A stretch of DNA of 64,000 bases from Arenibacter echinorum (GCF_003259375.1 NZ_QLLN01000003.1:176955-240954), one strand, 5' to 3'. Shown: positions 8,227 to 16,988, numbered from the stretch's first letter. Program-made: numbers and translations. The notes: a model not told the origin generated them from the sequence alone.

Positions 8227-9534
8227 ATGGGAACATTTAAAATAGAAGGCGGTCATCAATTACATGGTGAGATTACACCGCAAGGGGCAAAGAATGAAGC
8301 ATTACAAATACTCTGTGCCGTACTACTTACTTCAGAAAAAGTGTCGATTACCAATATCCCAGATATTGTTGACGTAAACAAACTGATATCCCTATTAGAG
8401 GATTTGGGGGTTAAGATCCAAAAGAAAGGTCAAGGGTCATATACCTTTATGGCAGATGACATTAATTTGGACTACCTGCAATCCGCTCAATTCAAAGAGG
8501 ACGGTAGAGGCCTTAGGGGGTCTATTATGCTCGTAGGTCCATTATTGGCGCGATTTGGTAAGGGATATATTCCCAAACCAGGCGGTGATAAAATAGGACG
8601 TAGGCGCTTGGATACCCACTTTGAAGGTTTTATAAAATTGGGGGCCAAATTTAGATATAATAAGGAGGAACACTTTTATGGTGTTGAAGCCAAAAAATTG
8701 AAGGGCACCTATATGCTCCTGGATGAGGCTTCGGTTACCGGAACAGCCAACATTGTAATGGCCGCAGTACTAGCGGATGGCAAAACAACCATTTATAATG
8801 CAGCTTGTGAACCTTATTTACAGCAATTGTGCAAAATGCTGAATAGGATGGGAGCCAAAATTACTGGAATCGGTTCCAATCTATTGGAAATAGAAGGTGT
8901 TGATAGCCTGGGAGGCACAGATCACCGAATGCTGCCTGATATGATTGAGATCGGTAGTTGGATTGGCTTGGCTGCAATGACAAGGAGCCATCTAACCATT
9001 AAAGATGTTAGCTGGGACGATTTGGGCCAAATCCCTACAGTTTTTAGAAAGTTGGGGATACAGCTGGAGCGAAAAGGGGACGATATCGTTATACCCGAAC
9101 ATAAGGACGGTTATGAGATTCAAAATTATATAGACGGTTCCATTTTAACCGTGGCAGATGCGCCATGGCCTGGACTTACTCCAGATTTATTGAGCATTAT
9201 CCTAGTGATGGCTACACAAGCCAAAGGAGAGGTCTTGATCCACCAAAAGATGTTTGAAAGCCGTTTGTTCTTTGTAGATAAATTAATAGACATGGGGGCC
9301 AAGATTATACTTTGCGATCCACATAGGGCCACTGTTATTGGACATAATTTTAAATCCAGCCTAAAAGCCACCACCATGGTATCTCCGGATATTAGGGCGG
9401 GTGTTTCTTTGCTGATAGCGGCCTTATCCGCTAAAGGTACCTCTACCATTCATAATATAGAACAGATAGATAGGGGTTACGAAAATATAGACACAAGATT
9501 GAGGGCTATTGGTGCCAAGATTACCAGAGTGTAA
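8227..9534 (+). CDS. murA: UDP-GlcNAc 1-carboxyvinyltransferase, fosfomycin-insensitive type
   Basis: 435 residues. First committed step of peptidoglycan synthesis: enolpyruvyl transfer from PEP to UDP-GlcNAc, cytosolic. Lys22-Asn23 in AKNEAL are catalytic. The flexible loop reads PKPGGDKIGRR, with Asp121 at the site of E. coli Cys115, the residue alkylated by fosfomycin. Enzymes with Asp here are active but known to resist fosfomycin. The remaining blocks, RLDTHFEGF, SVTGTANIVMAA and a C-terminal ENIDTRLRAIGA, are standard. A strong terminator follows. Confidence 0.97.
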   Translation: MGTFKIEGGHQLHGEITPQGAKNEALQILCAVLLTSEKVSITNIPDIVDVNKLISLLEDLGVKIQKKGQGSYTFMADDINLDYLQSAQFKEDGRGLRGSIMLVGPLLARFGKGYIPKPGGDKIGRRRLDTHFEGFIKLGAKFRYNKEEHFYGVEAKKLKGTYMLLDEASVTGTANIVMAAVLADGKTTIYNAACEPYLQQLCKMLNRMGAKITGIGSNLLEIEGVDSLGGTDHRMLPDMIEIGSWIGLAAMTRSHLTIKDVSWDDLGQIPTVFRKLGIQLERKGDDIVIPEHKDGYEIQNYIDGSILTVADAPWPGLTPDLLSIILVMATQAKGEVLIHQKMFESRLFFVDKLIDMGAKIILCDPHRATVIGHNFKSSLKATTMVSPDIRAGVSLLIAALSAKGTSTIHNIEQIDRGYENIDTRLRAIGAKITRV

Positions 9535-9557
9535 TCAAGACTAAAACATCATAAATT

Positions 9558-9597
9558 AAACAAGGACTTTCCAATCGAAAGTCCTTGTTTAATTTTG
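9558..9597. terminator. Bidirectional terminator between murA and GAF gene
   Basis: 13-bp perfect stem (9558-9570 with 9578-9590), 7-base loop, AATTTT on the plus side and TAATTT on the minus side. Serves convergent murA and the GAF-domain gene. Confidence 0.85.
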
Positions 9598-9652
9598 TAT
9601 ATGCACCAATGTTTAAGTAATAAAAATACAGAATACAATTGGACCAATGTGA

Positions 9653-10129
9653 CTATGAACTTATTTTCTTACTAATTTTTTCGCCAATAGTTAAAAGATC
9701 ACTCACTTCTTCCTTGGTAAAATCGTAGGGAACGGGCTTGGCAATTCCCAAGGTTCCATACAGTTTGCCATTGAGCATCATTGGAGCTGCTATGGAACCT
9801 TCAACTTTTGTTTCTTTGGCCGCAGGACGGGCTACCCCGGAATCATCCGTTTGTAGGTTACACATTTCAACTGGTTCACGCCGCTCCGCCGCTATTCCCG
9901 CCATACCCTTACCTATTGGAATCTCGGAAAGTTTGGGAATTAAAAAGGGAGGAATACCCTGATGTGCCTGGACCTTTAACAATCCTGATTTTTCATCCAA
10001 AAAATGAATGGTACCGGTAGTACAGTCAAAAGCAGAAATTACAGTGGAAAGGACTTCCTGCCAATCAGTGGTTTCGTTTTTAAGGAGGGCATCTATTACA
10101 GTGTTCCGTTGTGCATTGTCCTTGTTCAT
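9653..10129 (-). CDS. GAF-domain protein
   Basis: 158 residues from the preferred ATG at 10129. The ATG at 10162 overlaps a TAAATTTG promoter box, so the inner start is better. A single GAF domain fills most of the protein: CTTGTIHFLDEKSGLLKV, HQGIPPFLIPKLSEIPIGKGMAG, ERREPVEMCNLQ, and APMMLNGKLYGTLGI. No output domain. It may be a free-standing small-ligand or redox sensor (compare free methionine sulfoxide reductases, whose cysteines are not obvious here). Transcribed alone. Confidence 0.82.
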   Translation of the reverse strand: MNKDNAQRNTVIDALLKNETTDWQEVLSTVISAFDCTTGTIHFLDEKSGLLKVQAHQGIPPFLIPKLSEIPIGKGMAGIAAERREPVEMCNLQTDDSGVARPAAKETKVEGSIAAPMMLNGKLYGTLGIAKPVPYDFTKEEVSDLLTIGEKISKKISS

Positions 10130-10159
10130 ATGCTTTAATTTATTTTTTTCATTATTACC

Positions 10160-10167
10160 CAAATTTA
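10160..10167 (-). promoter_or_regulatory. Candidate -7 box for the GAF gene
   Basis: Minus-strand TAAATTTG, matching TAnnTTTG, 30 bases before the ATG at 10129. No clear upstream TTTG box. Confidence 0.45.
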
Positions 10168-10198
10168 CTAAATCTAGATAAAATATTGCTTAGGTTTT

Positions 10199-10645
10199 TT
10201 AATCGTGCTTGGCGTTATTGACTTCGATCCAATAGCCTTCGGGATCTGTGAGATATATCTGTCGAACTCCATCCGAGCGTAAGGTAACCGCTCCTTTTGT
10301 ACCCGGCCAATCCTCATATTCAATATTGTTGCTTTCCAAATGTTTAACAAAAGTCTCCAAGTTGGGTGTTGATAAACACAGGTGCATGGACTTGTGCTTT
10401 TTCATTACAACCGTATCCTTATAAATCAGATGCAGCTGTGAATTGCCCTGGACTGCAAACCAACGGAATCCCGGAGCTTTGTCAGGGTGTGGAATTTCCT
10501 TCAGCTTAAGAATATTGGAATAGAAATCAGCAGTAGTGTCCAGATTATTGACGATCAAGGAAGAATGGTCTATTTGGAAATCAAAATCTTGGGCATGGAT
10601 TTGTAGTATAATAAAACTGAGAAGCAGAAATAATGGCTTGTGCAT
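10199..10645 (-). CDS. Exported VOC-family (glyoxalase-like) protein
   Basis: 148 residues with an N-terminal signal peptide (about 1-19, ending IHAQ), which is unusual for the mostly cytosolic vicinal oxygen chelate family. Paired beta-alpha modules are visible: FQIDHSSLIVNNLDTTADFY (His27 likely a metal ligand), HKSMHLCLST in the middle and YLTDPEGYWIEVNNA at the end (Glu likely a ligand). Possible roles are lactoylglutathione lyase-like or dioxygenase-like chemistry in the periplasm; the substrate is unknown. Confidence 0.82.
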   Translation of the reverse strand: MHKPLFLLLSFIILQIHAQDFDFQIDHSSLIVNNLDTTADFYSNILKLKEIPHPDKAPGFRWFAVQGNSQLHLIYKDTVVMKKHKSMHLCLSTPNLETFVKHLESNNIEYEDWPGTKGAVTLRSDGVRQIYLTDPEGYWIEVNNAKHD

Positions 10646-10824
10646 GTATATTAGGTTTTAATTTTAAAAGTAATTATAAGGTGTTATTTTCTTTAGGCTA
10701 TCTGGTTTATAAGGCAACGTAAACTTTAGCAGGAAAGAAAGGTAAATAAAAATGAATCAATTTATTGAAGCCAATCTACTTTTGTGGTAATTTTTAGGAA
10801 ATTGTTATTTATTCCATGTTCAAT

Positions 10825-11496
10825 TCAGTCTTTACGTGCCAATAACCCGCGGACTATTAAATATTGAGCCGTAGCATAAGTGCCCATAACCAGAATATGT
10901 GATCCGGGTATAGACACAACAAACTTATTAAGGGCCAGGATACTATCGGACAAGATAAAGAACAGTGCCCCAATAAACACCAATTTAAAACTTGTGGGAT
11001 CTACCTGGTCTTTTCTGCTATAGGCTGTTACGGCCATTGCTAGAATGCCAAGGATATAAATAATTACTGGCATTGTTAACGGCCCTAAATGATCTTGTAG
11101 AATTATGAAAAGGGTAGTGCCATAGACCAGTAGTAAAAAGGCAACCAAGCGTATTTCCTTTTTAAAAATAGTTTTGCCCTGGATGAGAAATACTATGGCA
11201 TAAGTTATATGGGCAAGGAGAAAAGCTATTAATCCAAGCATGAAATACAATGGAGAAAGATGATCATAGAGCAAGAATATGTCCCCCATTAAGGAAAAGA
11301 AAAGCGCTAATAAACTGTAACTGTATGTCTTTGAAGCTAGTTGCTTTCCGTATATCCCGAAAAATAATAGTAGCGAAAGTAGTATAAGAGGCTTGGTAAA
11401 TTGCCTCAAGCCTTGAAAGTGTAAGTATCCTGTTACCAGATCCAAGAGCACCAAAAGAATAAATACGCCAATAAAGGCATTCTGCCTTGTTTTCAT
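10825..11496 (-). CDS. YhhN-family membrane protein (lysoplasmalogenase-like)
   Basis: 223 residues from the ATG at 11496 (MKTRQNAF); the open frame extends to 11562 but the extra N terminus is polar and atypical. Seven or eight hydrophobic helices and the motifs KPLILLSLLLFF, LMGDIFLLYD, PLYFMLGLIAFLLAH and a C-terminal FILSDSILALNKF fit the YhhN/TMEM86 family. Human TMEM86B hydrolyses lysoplasmalogen; the bacterial substrate is not settled. The SemiSWEET-like gene ends 25 bases upstream, suggesting a shared transcript. Confidence 0.86.
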   Translation of the reverse strand: MKTRQNAFIGVFILLVLLDLVTGYLHFQGLRQFTKPLILLSLLLFFGIYGKQLASKTYSYSLLALFFSLMGDIFLLYDHLSPLYFMLGLIAFLLAHITYAIVFLIQGKTIFKKEIRLVAFLLLVYGTTLFIILQDHLGPLTMPVIIYILGILAMAVTAYSRKDQVDPTSFKLVFIGALFFILSDSILALNKFVVSIPGSHILVMGTYATAQYLIVRGLLARKD

Positions 11497-11521
11497 GCTA
11501 AAAAAAATAATATCCCGTTGG

Positions 11522-11821
11522 TTAGGTTTGAGAACTATATAATTTTCTTTTTCTGACCACAATAAAACAGAGGGCCAATTGGATGACTACCGCAATGGCA
11601 TTGGTGAGCCATAGGGCTACGGTATTAAAACGAATTCCGTAAAAACACCAAAACAGATAAATGAATACCCAGCCAAAAATAAAGCCATTGGAGAGGCTGC
11701 TGGGACCCTTATAACGATATTCTTTAAAGACCTGAATAGCAATTACCAGACAGGCACTTAGACCGGCTGCAATTCCTATACTTTCAAAAATGTTTTCTGG
11801 GATACTGTGTATGATATTCAT
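11522..11821 (-). CDS. SemiSWEET-like small transporter
   Basis: 99 residues with three membrane helices (about 12-28, 45-62, 67-88), the triple-helix unit that dimerises in SemiSWEET sugar transporters. Family pattern: GIAAGLSACLVIAIQVFKEY, KGPSSLSNGF, then FWCFYGIRFNTVALWLTNAI. The PQ of the PQ-loop is replaced by IQ: the helix-breaking proline is absent. That makes sugar transport uncertain. Upstream partner of the YhhN gene. Confidence 0.72.
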   Translation of the reverse strand: MNIIHSIPENIFESIGIAAGLSACLVIAIQVFKEYRYKGPSSLSNGFIFGWVFIYLFWCFYGIRFNTVALWLTNAIAVVIQLALCFIVVRKRKLYSSQT

Positions 11822-11869
11822 GCAATAAGGGCTAATGGTTTTATGTATTGATTGTTGATCGGTATTTAA

Positions 11870-12529
11870 TTATTCGTTTCTGTATTTTAACATGATGTCC
11901 TTGAACAACTCGCTTGTGGAAGGGGGCGTATAACTAATGGCATTGGCGCCAGCTTCTATAGTTCTTACAATGTCTTCATCTATATGGCCTCCTGTGGCCA
12001 ATATTGCAATATCGCTGTCAATATCCCTGATACGCTTAACAATGTCAGCAGTTTTACCAGCTCCTGAAACGTTAAAGATATCCACCCCAGCGGCTATTCT
12101 ACCTTTTATATCATCTTTTTCAGAAACAATGGTGATGGTTACCGGAATGTCAATTTTCGACTTTAATCTCGCTATAAGTTCATTGGGAGTGGGTTTGTTC
12201 AAGACAACACCCAAGGCACCTTGAAATTCTGCATGCAATGCCAGTTCCACAGACCTTTTACCTGTAGTAATTCCGCCACCAACACCACAAAAGATAGGTT
12301 TATCCGCTGCCAAAATTAAGGCATGGCTGATTAATGGCTGGGGCGTAAAAGGATAGACGGCAATTATAGCATTGGCATTGGTGTTTCTAATGATGGCAAC
12401 ATCTGTGCTGAACAGGAATGATTTTAGCAATTGTCCAAAAACCCGTATTCCGGAACAAGAGTTGATTACCTCCGGTACTTCCACGATATTTTTTCTTAGC
12501 TTACTACCAAAAGAAGGTACCTTGACCAT
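11870..12529 (-). CDS. Conserved TIM-barrel protein, function unknown
   Basis: 219 residues. Alternating strands and helices with NTNANAIIAVYPFTPQ, GVGGGITTGKR, FQGALGVVLNKPTPNE, DIFNVSGAGKT, ILATGGHIDED and GANAISYTPPS suggest a phosphate-binding TIM barrel. The last blocks resemble the phosphate site of ThiG/HisF-like proteins. Homologues in Firmicutes and Bacteroidota are often labelled hydrolase, with no basis that I know of. Cytosolic, no signal peptide, transcribed alone as far as spacing shows. Confidence 0.7.
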   Translation of the reverse strand: MVKVPSFGSKLRKNIVEVPEVINSCSGIRVFGQLLKSFLFSTDVAIIRNTNANAIIAVYPFTPQPLISHALILAADKPIFCGVGGGITTGKRSVELALHAEFQGALGVVLNKPTPNELIARLKSKIDIPVTITIVSEKDDIKGRIAAGVDIFNVSGAGKTADIVKRIRDIDSDIAILATGGHIDEDIVRTIEAGANAISYTPPSTSELFKDIMLKYRNE

Positions 12530-12675
12530 AATGCAGCAATGAATTAGGTTAAAAGAAATAATAATAAGGGTGGTAAATATGCCTTTGACTAAACCATAAT
12601 AAATATAGTCTTTTTTTTTAATTGGTACGGACAGGGAGTTTTAATGCCAAGTCAATTTAATGGCTTAAGCAAGGC

Positions 12676-13218
12676 CTACAATTTTATTCCCCGTGTAGTA
12701 AAGGAGATTCCCTGTTGTCCTGTGGTGGAGATCATGACGGCTTCAAAAATAGGCTCGTGATTATTCGATTCTACTGCCCAGTCAAAAACAAAATTTGCGC
12801 CTGTTCCACCGTATTCATCATCTTGATCAATAACAATTTCTATAGTTTCCAAAGGCTTCAGATATATAGGTTTGTTAAAATAGGTACGGATAAGATCTCC
12901 CTGAGTATTGTAATATTCGGCTTTCAATATATAAATGGAATCGGTGTTGCTTACATTCCTCATACTTGCCGTAGCCGTTAAATGATGTAGCGTTCTTTCC
13001 GTGCCATCGTATATGGACGAATATATGGACAAATAGGAACTGCCCTTTATAAGCGAGTCCTGAACGGGTAGGGTTAGGTATCGCTTTTCCCAATTAATGG
13101 GATCTATATGACTAACGGACTTTTCCTCCGTACAACTTATAATCACAAGCAGGGAGCAGAGGGCAAGACATATTTTTATTCCAGTTAAATAGATACTTCT
13201 GCGAAATATATTAATCAT
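12676..13218 (-). CDS. DUF3124 lipoprotein
   Basis: 180 residues from the ATG at 13218; an ATG at 13242 adds eight basic residues. Lipoprotein signal ending SLLVIISC, then the DUF3124 core: LPVQDSLIKGSSYLSIYSSIY, TATASMRNVSNTDSIYI, LKPLETIEIVIDQDDEYGGTGANFVFDW and PIFEAVMISTTGQQGISFTTRG. Periplasmic; function unknown. Gaps on both sides exceed 100 bases, so probably a single-gene unit. Confidence 0.85.
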   Translation of the reverse strand: MINIFRRSIYLTGIKICLALCSLLVIISCTEEKSVSHIDPINWEKRYLTLPVQDSLIKGSSYLSIYSSIYDGTERTLHHLTATASMRNVSNTDSIYILKAEYYNTQGDLIRTYFNKPIYLKPLETIEIVIDQDDEYGGTGANFVFDWAVESNNHEPIFEAVMISTTGQQGISFTTRGIKL

Positions 13219-13354
13219 TCTTTTAGACTTCGTTTTAAACATTACATCATTAAAACTAGAAACTAATGCTCCCTTTACGATCGCTTAGTCCTGTATAAAG
13301 ATACTCTTTAATTAGCGAATCGCACATTTCAAATTAGTCGATAGATATAAGTTT

Positions 13355-13585
13355 TTAACTTTCACCGTTCATGTAAAACGATAGAGCCCCGGACGGACAT
13401 TTCATGATCTGTGATTTCAATTGTTCGGTCGTGGCCATCTCTGGCTTTATCCACGGTTTCCCTTTTGGATCGTAAACCTGTGGCAAGGTTTTTACACATA
13501 CTCCGGCGTGAATACATTTTGAAGGTTTCCATACTACTGTAAGTTCACCATTGGTGTATTCCTTTGCAATTTCTTTCTTTTCCAT
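13355..13585 (-). CDS. YjdI-like mono-cluster Fe-S protein
   Basis: 76 residues of the Fer4_19 family, as in E. coli YjdI. Cys24, Cys30 and Cys63 (in KCPSGALSF) with nearby His26 are the likely cluster ligands; the pattern KPSKCIHAGVCVKTLPQVYD is characteristic. Probably an electron-transfer or redox-sensing partner. Two bases separate it from the GNAT gene upstream, and E. coli keeps the same pair (yjdI-yjdJ), which supports a joint function. Confidence 0.88.
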   Translation of the reverse strand: MEKKEIAKEYTNGELTVVWKPSKCIHAGVCVKTLPQVYDPKGKPWIKPEMATTEQLKSQIMKCPSGALSFYMNGES

Positions 13586-13587
13586 AA

Positions 13588-13881
13588 TTACGCGATATTA
13601 ATTCCTTTTAATACTAATTTTTTCCAATCAGGATGTCTTTTTATGTAGGAAGCTACAAATGGGCACATGGGAATCAAGGTCAATTCTTTCTTTTCTATAT
13701 CTTTTAGGACATCTTTAACCAGGGCGGAGGCTACCCCTTGCCCTTCCAATTCCTTGGGAACCTCCGTATGGGTAAGATAAATTTTATCTTTTGCCCGTAT
13801 ATATTCAATTTTGGCAATAACGCCATCAATATGATATTCATATTGCTTTCCTTCCGTATTATCTATTAATTTGTATTCCAT
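13588..13881 (-). CDS. YjdJ-like GNAT acetyltransferase
   Basis: 97 residues from the ATG at 13881 (MEYKLIDN). The longer frame to 13929 runs into the pirin gene stop region and is less likely. Compact GNAT fold with acetyl-CoA loop ELEGQGVASALVKD and the YjdJ-type block IPMCPFVASYIKRHPDW. Substrate unknown. Co-transcribed with the Fe-S gene and probably with the upstream pirin gene. Confidence 0.88.
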   Translation of the reverse strand: MEYKLIDNTEGKQYEYHIDGVIAKIEYIRAKDKIYLTHTEVPKELEGQGVASALVKDVLKDIEKKELTLIPMCPFVASYIKRHPDWKKLVLKGINIA

Positions 13882-13937
13882 ACCTATCGTTATTATTTGT
13901 ACAGTATAATCCAGTAATCCTATTTCCAATTTACATT

Positions 13938-14819
13938 TTATTCTTCCAAATAGCCAAATTTGCCCAAATTATAATCTCTTATGGCCTGGGCTATTTCTTC
14001 ACGGGTATTCATCACAAATGGCCCTTGTGCAGCTATAGGTTCGTTAAGGGGTTCTCCGCTTAAAATGAGTACAATCGACTTTTTAGTGGCTTCGATGTTA
14101 AAATCTTCTCCTTCATTTTCGAAGAGTACAAAATGATTTTCGGCTACGGTCTGTGTTCCATTAACATTTATTTCCCCAGCAACTACCAGTAAGGCTGTAT
14201 TATAGGTAGCTGGAAAACTAAAATCCGCTTTTCCACCTTCTTCAAGCCTCGCATTTAACATGTTAACAGGGGAAAAGGTAGAGGCTGCACCTGCAACATT
14301 ATTATAGTTCCCTGCTATAACTTCAACAACTCCTTTATTGTCTTCCAACTGATATTTATTTATCTGGGAATTGGTTATTCCCTGATATTTTGGAGCAGAC
14401 ATTTTGTACTTGGCCGGAAGGTTTACCCAAAGTTGTGCCATTTGAAAATACCCCCCTTCTTTACTAAATTTCTCTTCGTGATATTCTTTATGAAGTATCC
14501 CTGAGGCTGCGGTCATCCACTGTACATCCCCTACACCGATTACGCCACTATTGCCAGAACTGTCATGATGGGCCACTTTCCCCTGATAGGCAATCGTAAC
14601 CGTTTCAAAACCCCTGTGGGGATGTACACTTACCCCTCTAGGCTTATCGGTGGGAGGGAAGTAAAAAGGGGAATTGTAATCCAAAAGAATAAAAGGATCC
14701 ATTCTTTCCATATCCAACCTATATCCACTGGGGATAAAATTATGTACCCTAAATCCGTCCCCTACATAGTGCGGTTCCCTTGGCGCCACCACTATTTCTA
14801 TATTCTTTATATTCATCAA
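13938..14819 (-). CDS. Pirin-family bicupin
   Basis: 293 residues. N-terminal cupin with metal ligands His66, His68, His110 and Glu112 (SVHPHRGFET and GILHKEYHEE), followed by the C-terminal pirin cupin ending in GPFVMNTREEIAQAIRDY. Bacterial pirins include quercetinases and redox-sensing regulators; the substrate here is unknown. It stands first in a run with the GNAT and Fe-S genes, 56 bases before the GNAT start. Confidence 0.93.
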   Translation of the reverse strand: MMNIKNIEIVVAPREPHYVGDGFRVHNFIPSGYRLDMERMDPFILLDYNSPFYFPPTDKPRGVSVHPHRGFETVTIAYQGKVAHHDSSGNSGVIGVGDVQWMTAASGILHKEYHEEKFSKEGGYFQMAQLWVNLPAKYKMSAPKYQGITNSQINKYQLEDNKGVVEVIAGNYNNVAGAASTFSPVNMLNARLEEGGKADFSFPATYNTALLVVAGEINVNGTQTVAENHFVLFENEGEDFNIEATKKSIVLILSGEPLNEPIAAQGPFVMNTREEIAQAIRDYNLGKFGYLEE

Positions 14820-14897
14820 TATCTATTTAATAATTATATAGCAATAATACGTGGAAATGGGGTCCTGTGCATTGATGTATGATAAGTAATGCAGACG

Positions 14898-15500
14898 CTA
14901 GTTTGGCTTAAAATTCTTATGTGCCAATTCTTTGCGTACCCTACTAAGACTTTCCGGGGTAATGCCCAAATAGGAGGCAATCATCCATTGCGGTACTCTT
15001 AGTGTTAGATCAGGATATAATTTGATAAAATTCATATATCTCCTTTCCGCACTAGCGCTCAACAAAAGATTTATTCGTTTTTGTTGGTGTCTAATGTGGT
15101 TCTGAAGTGCTATTTGATTGTAGTTCCTGAAGGAAGCACTAATTTCACTAGCTTCATTTAAAAAGTCCGAACTTATTAAAACTACCTTGGTATCCTCTAT
15201 GGCATCTATAAACAAATCTGAAGGTTCATTAAAAAAAGCACTGCTCCTATCGGAAACGATCCAATTTTCGGAACCAAACTGAATAATATGCTCCTTGCCA
15301 GCGTCGTCCACTGTATAGGACCGCAGGAGGCCGTTTTCAACAAAGAAGGAATGTTTACACACTTCTCCCGGACGCAAGAGTATTTCTCCTTTTTCAATAT
15401 TTCTGAATTCTACTTTTTTTATAAGCAACTGAAAATCAGGTTCCGCTATGTTCGCCTTGGTCTTGAGATACTTAGTGAAATTTTGCATGTAAGTATTCAT
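14898..15500 (-). CDS. Crp/Fnr-family transcriptional regulator
   Basis: 200 residues. Cyclic nucleotide-binding-like beta barrel (about 25-115, with EKGEILLRPGEVCKHSFFVENG) and a C-terminal winged helix (about 150-195: QWMIASYLGITPESLSRVRKEL). No Fnr-type cysteine set. The effector is unknown. Its ATG overlaps the stop of the upstream DUF1801 gene by 4 bases. Its downstream neighbours are pirin and the Fe-S/GNAT pair, which makes these possible targets. Confidence 0.9.
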   Translation of the reverse strand: MNTYMQNFTKYLKTKANIAEPDFQLLIKKVEFRNIEKGEILLRPGEVCKHSFFVENGLLRSYTVDDAGKEHIIQFGSENWIVSDRSSAFFNEPSDLFIDAIEDTKVVLISSDFLNEASEISASFRNYNQIALQNHIRHQQKRINLLLSASAERRYMNFIKLYPDLTLRVPQWMIASYLGITPESLSRVRKELAHKNFKPN

Positions 15501-15916
15501 TTGGAATGTTTGTTTTTATAATGAAGATAGGATGATTTTATCATTTGGGAAAGAACGTCCATGTCAATATTTGATAATCGTTTTATATACAGACATGTTT
15601 TGCCCGTTTTGTGGGGACCCAATTGTTCCAAAAGCTCTTGCTTATTTGCAAAGCCCGACATGATGTAGATTGAAAAATTGGATTTTCTAGAGGAAAATCC
15701 GGTAATGCACATATCTCCCTCCCGACCAGAATCGTATTTATAATGGTAACTGCCAAAGCCGACTATACTTTCACCCCACATTACTGCTGGCTCAAGGGTT
15801 ATACTTTTAAATAATTCCAATAATGCATGTGCATCCTTACGTTTTTCTTCACCCTCAACAGAATTTAGAAAATCTATAACAGATGTATTGTTCGGCTTGG
15901 TTTTGTTCTCTGTCAT
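15497..15916 (-). CDS. DUF1801 (YdhG-like) protein
   Basis: 139 residues. Pattern VIDFLNSVEGEEKRKDAHALLELF, PAVMWGESIVGFGSYHYKY, GFSSRKSNFSIYIMSGF and GPHKTGKTCLYIKRLSNID identifies the DUF1801/iron-chaperone-like fold; biological role unknown. Cytosolic. It heads a two-gene unit with the Crp-type regulator. Confidence 0.9.
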   Translation of the reverse strand: MTENKTKPNNTSVIDFLNSVEGEEKRKDAHALLELFKSITLEPAVMWGESIVGFGSYHYKYDSGREGDMCITGFSSRKSNFSIYIMSGFANKQELLEQLGPHKTGKTCLYIKRLSNIDMDVLSQMIKSSYLHYKNKHSK

Positions 15917-16090
15917 CTTTTAGACATTGGCGTTCAATAAATTTACTAAAAAAGGAGTAAAATAAGATTGACTATATATCATTATCGATAGGGAATATAT
16001 TATTATTAGTTGGATACAATACTGCAAACCCACTTCCAGATTAGGCTTTTAATATGTAATTTAGCAGAAACGTTCTAAACACTTATTAAC

Positions 16091-16936
16091 ATGAAAAAAA
16101 TAACACTTTTAGTATTTATGATTGCTGTATCCTTTGGAGTACAGTCGCAAATCTCAACGCCGGCAGCGAGTCCGGCCTCTACTTTGATCCAAAAGGTTGG
16201 ATTGACCGATGTAACGGTGGAATATTCCAGACCATCCATGCGTGGAAGAACCATTTTTGGAGATTTGGTACCTTATGATAAATTGTGGAGAACTGGGGCC
16301 AACGCCAGGACCAAAATAACCTTTAGTGAAAATGTAATGATTGGAGGTCAAGAACTTAAAGCTGGTTCCTATGCCATTTTTACCAAGCCGGGTGCTTCTT
16401 CTTGGGAAGTCTTTTTCTATTCCGATTACAATGGTGGTGGAACTCCGTCTGATTGGGATGAAAGCAAGGTAGCTGCCAAAACTTCTGCTCAAGTGCAAAA
16501 CTTGCCATTTGAGGTTGAAACTTTTACGATGACTATCGACGGCCTTTCTGATAACGCTGCTACTTTAGGCATGTTTTGGTCAAATGTATATGTAGGTGTT
16601 AAGTTTGATGTTCCTACGGATAAAACGGTCACTAGTTCCATAGAAAAAGTAATGAAGGGCCCGGATGCCAATGATTATTATGCAGCTGCTGTATATTACA
16701 TGAATTCCGGTAAGGATATCAATAAGGCCAAGGAATGGATGGATAAGGCCATGAGCCTGACCTATGAACCTGCATACTGGCAGTTAAGACAACAATCTTT
16801 GATCTACGCTAAGGCAGGTGATAAAAAGCAGGCCATTGAAACTGCAAAAAAATCTTTGGCTGCTGCCGAAGCCGCAGGTAATGCCGACTATATTAAGATG
16901 AACAAAGACTCCTTGAAGGAGTGGGGAGCCAAGTAA
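16091..16936 (+). CDS. Secreted DUF2911 protein with TPR-like tail
   Basis: 281 residues. Signal peptide (about 1-19, ending GVQSQ). DUF2911 occupies about 25-175: VEYSRPSMRGRTIFGDLVPYDKLWRTGAN is the hallmark, followed by AGSYAIFTKPG and a KF(D) VPTDK region. The C-terminal third is helical with tetratricopeptide character (KAKEWMDKAMSL, GDKKQAIETAKKSLAAAEAAG). Function unknown; common in Bacteroidota. Transcribed alone: a bidirectional terminator follows. Confidence 0.92.
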   Translation: MKKITLLVFMIAVSFGVQSQISTPAASPASTLIQKVGLTDVTVEYSRPSMRGRTIFGDLVPYDKLWRTGANARTKITFSENVMIGGQELKAGSYAIFTKPGASSWEVFFYSDYNGGGTPSDWDESKVAAKTSAQVQNLPFEVETFTMTIDGLSDNAATLGMFWSNVYVGVKFDVPTDKTVTSSIEKVMKGPDANDYYAAAVYYMNSGKDINKAKEWMDKAMSLTYEPAYWQLRQQSLIYAKAGDKKQAIETAKKSLAAAEAAGNADYIKMNKDSLKEWGAK

Positions 16937-16956
16937 TATACTTGCGTACCAAATAT

Positions 16957-16988
16957 AAAAAGCTCACTTTTCAGTGAGCTTTTTTTTT
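16957..16988. terminator. Bidirectional terminator between DUF2911 and DUF5107 genes
   Basis: Stem AGCTCACT/AGTGAGCT (16961-16968 with 16973-16980) extended by flanking A/T pairs, 4-base loop, long T run on the plus strand and TTTTTAT on the minus strand. Confidence 0.9.
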
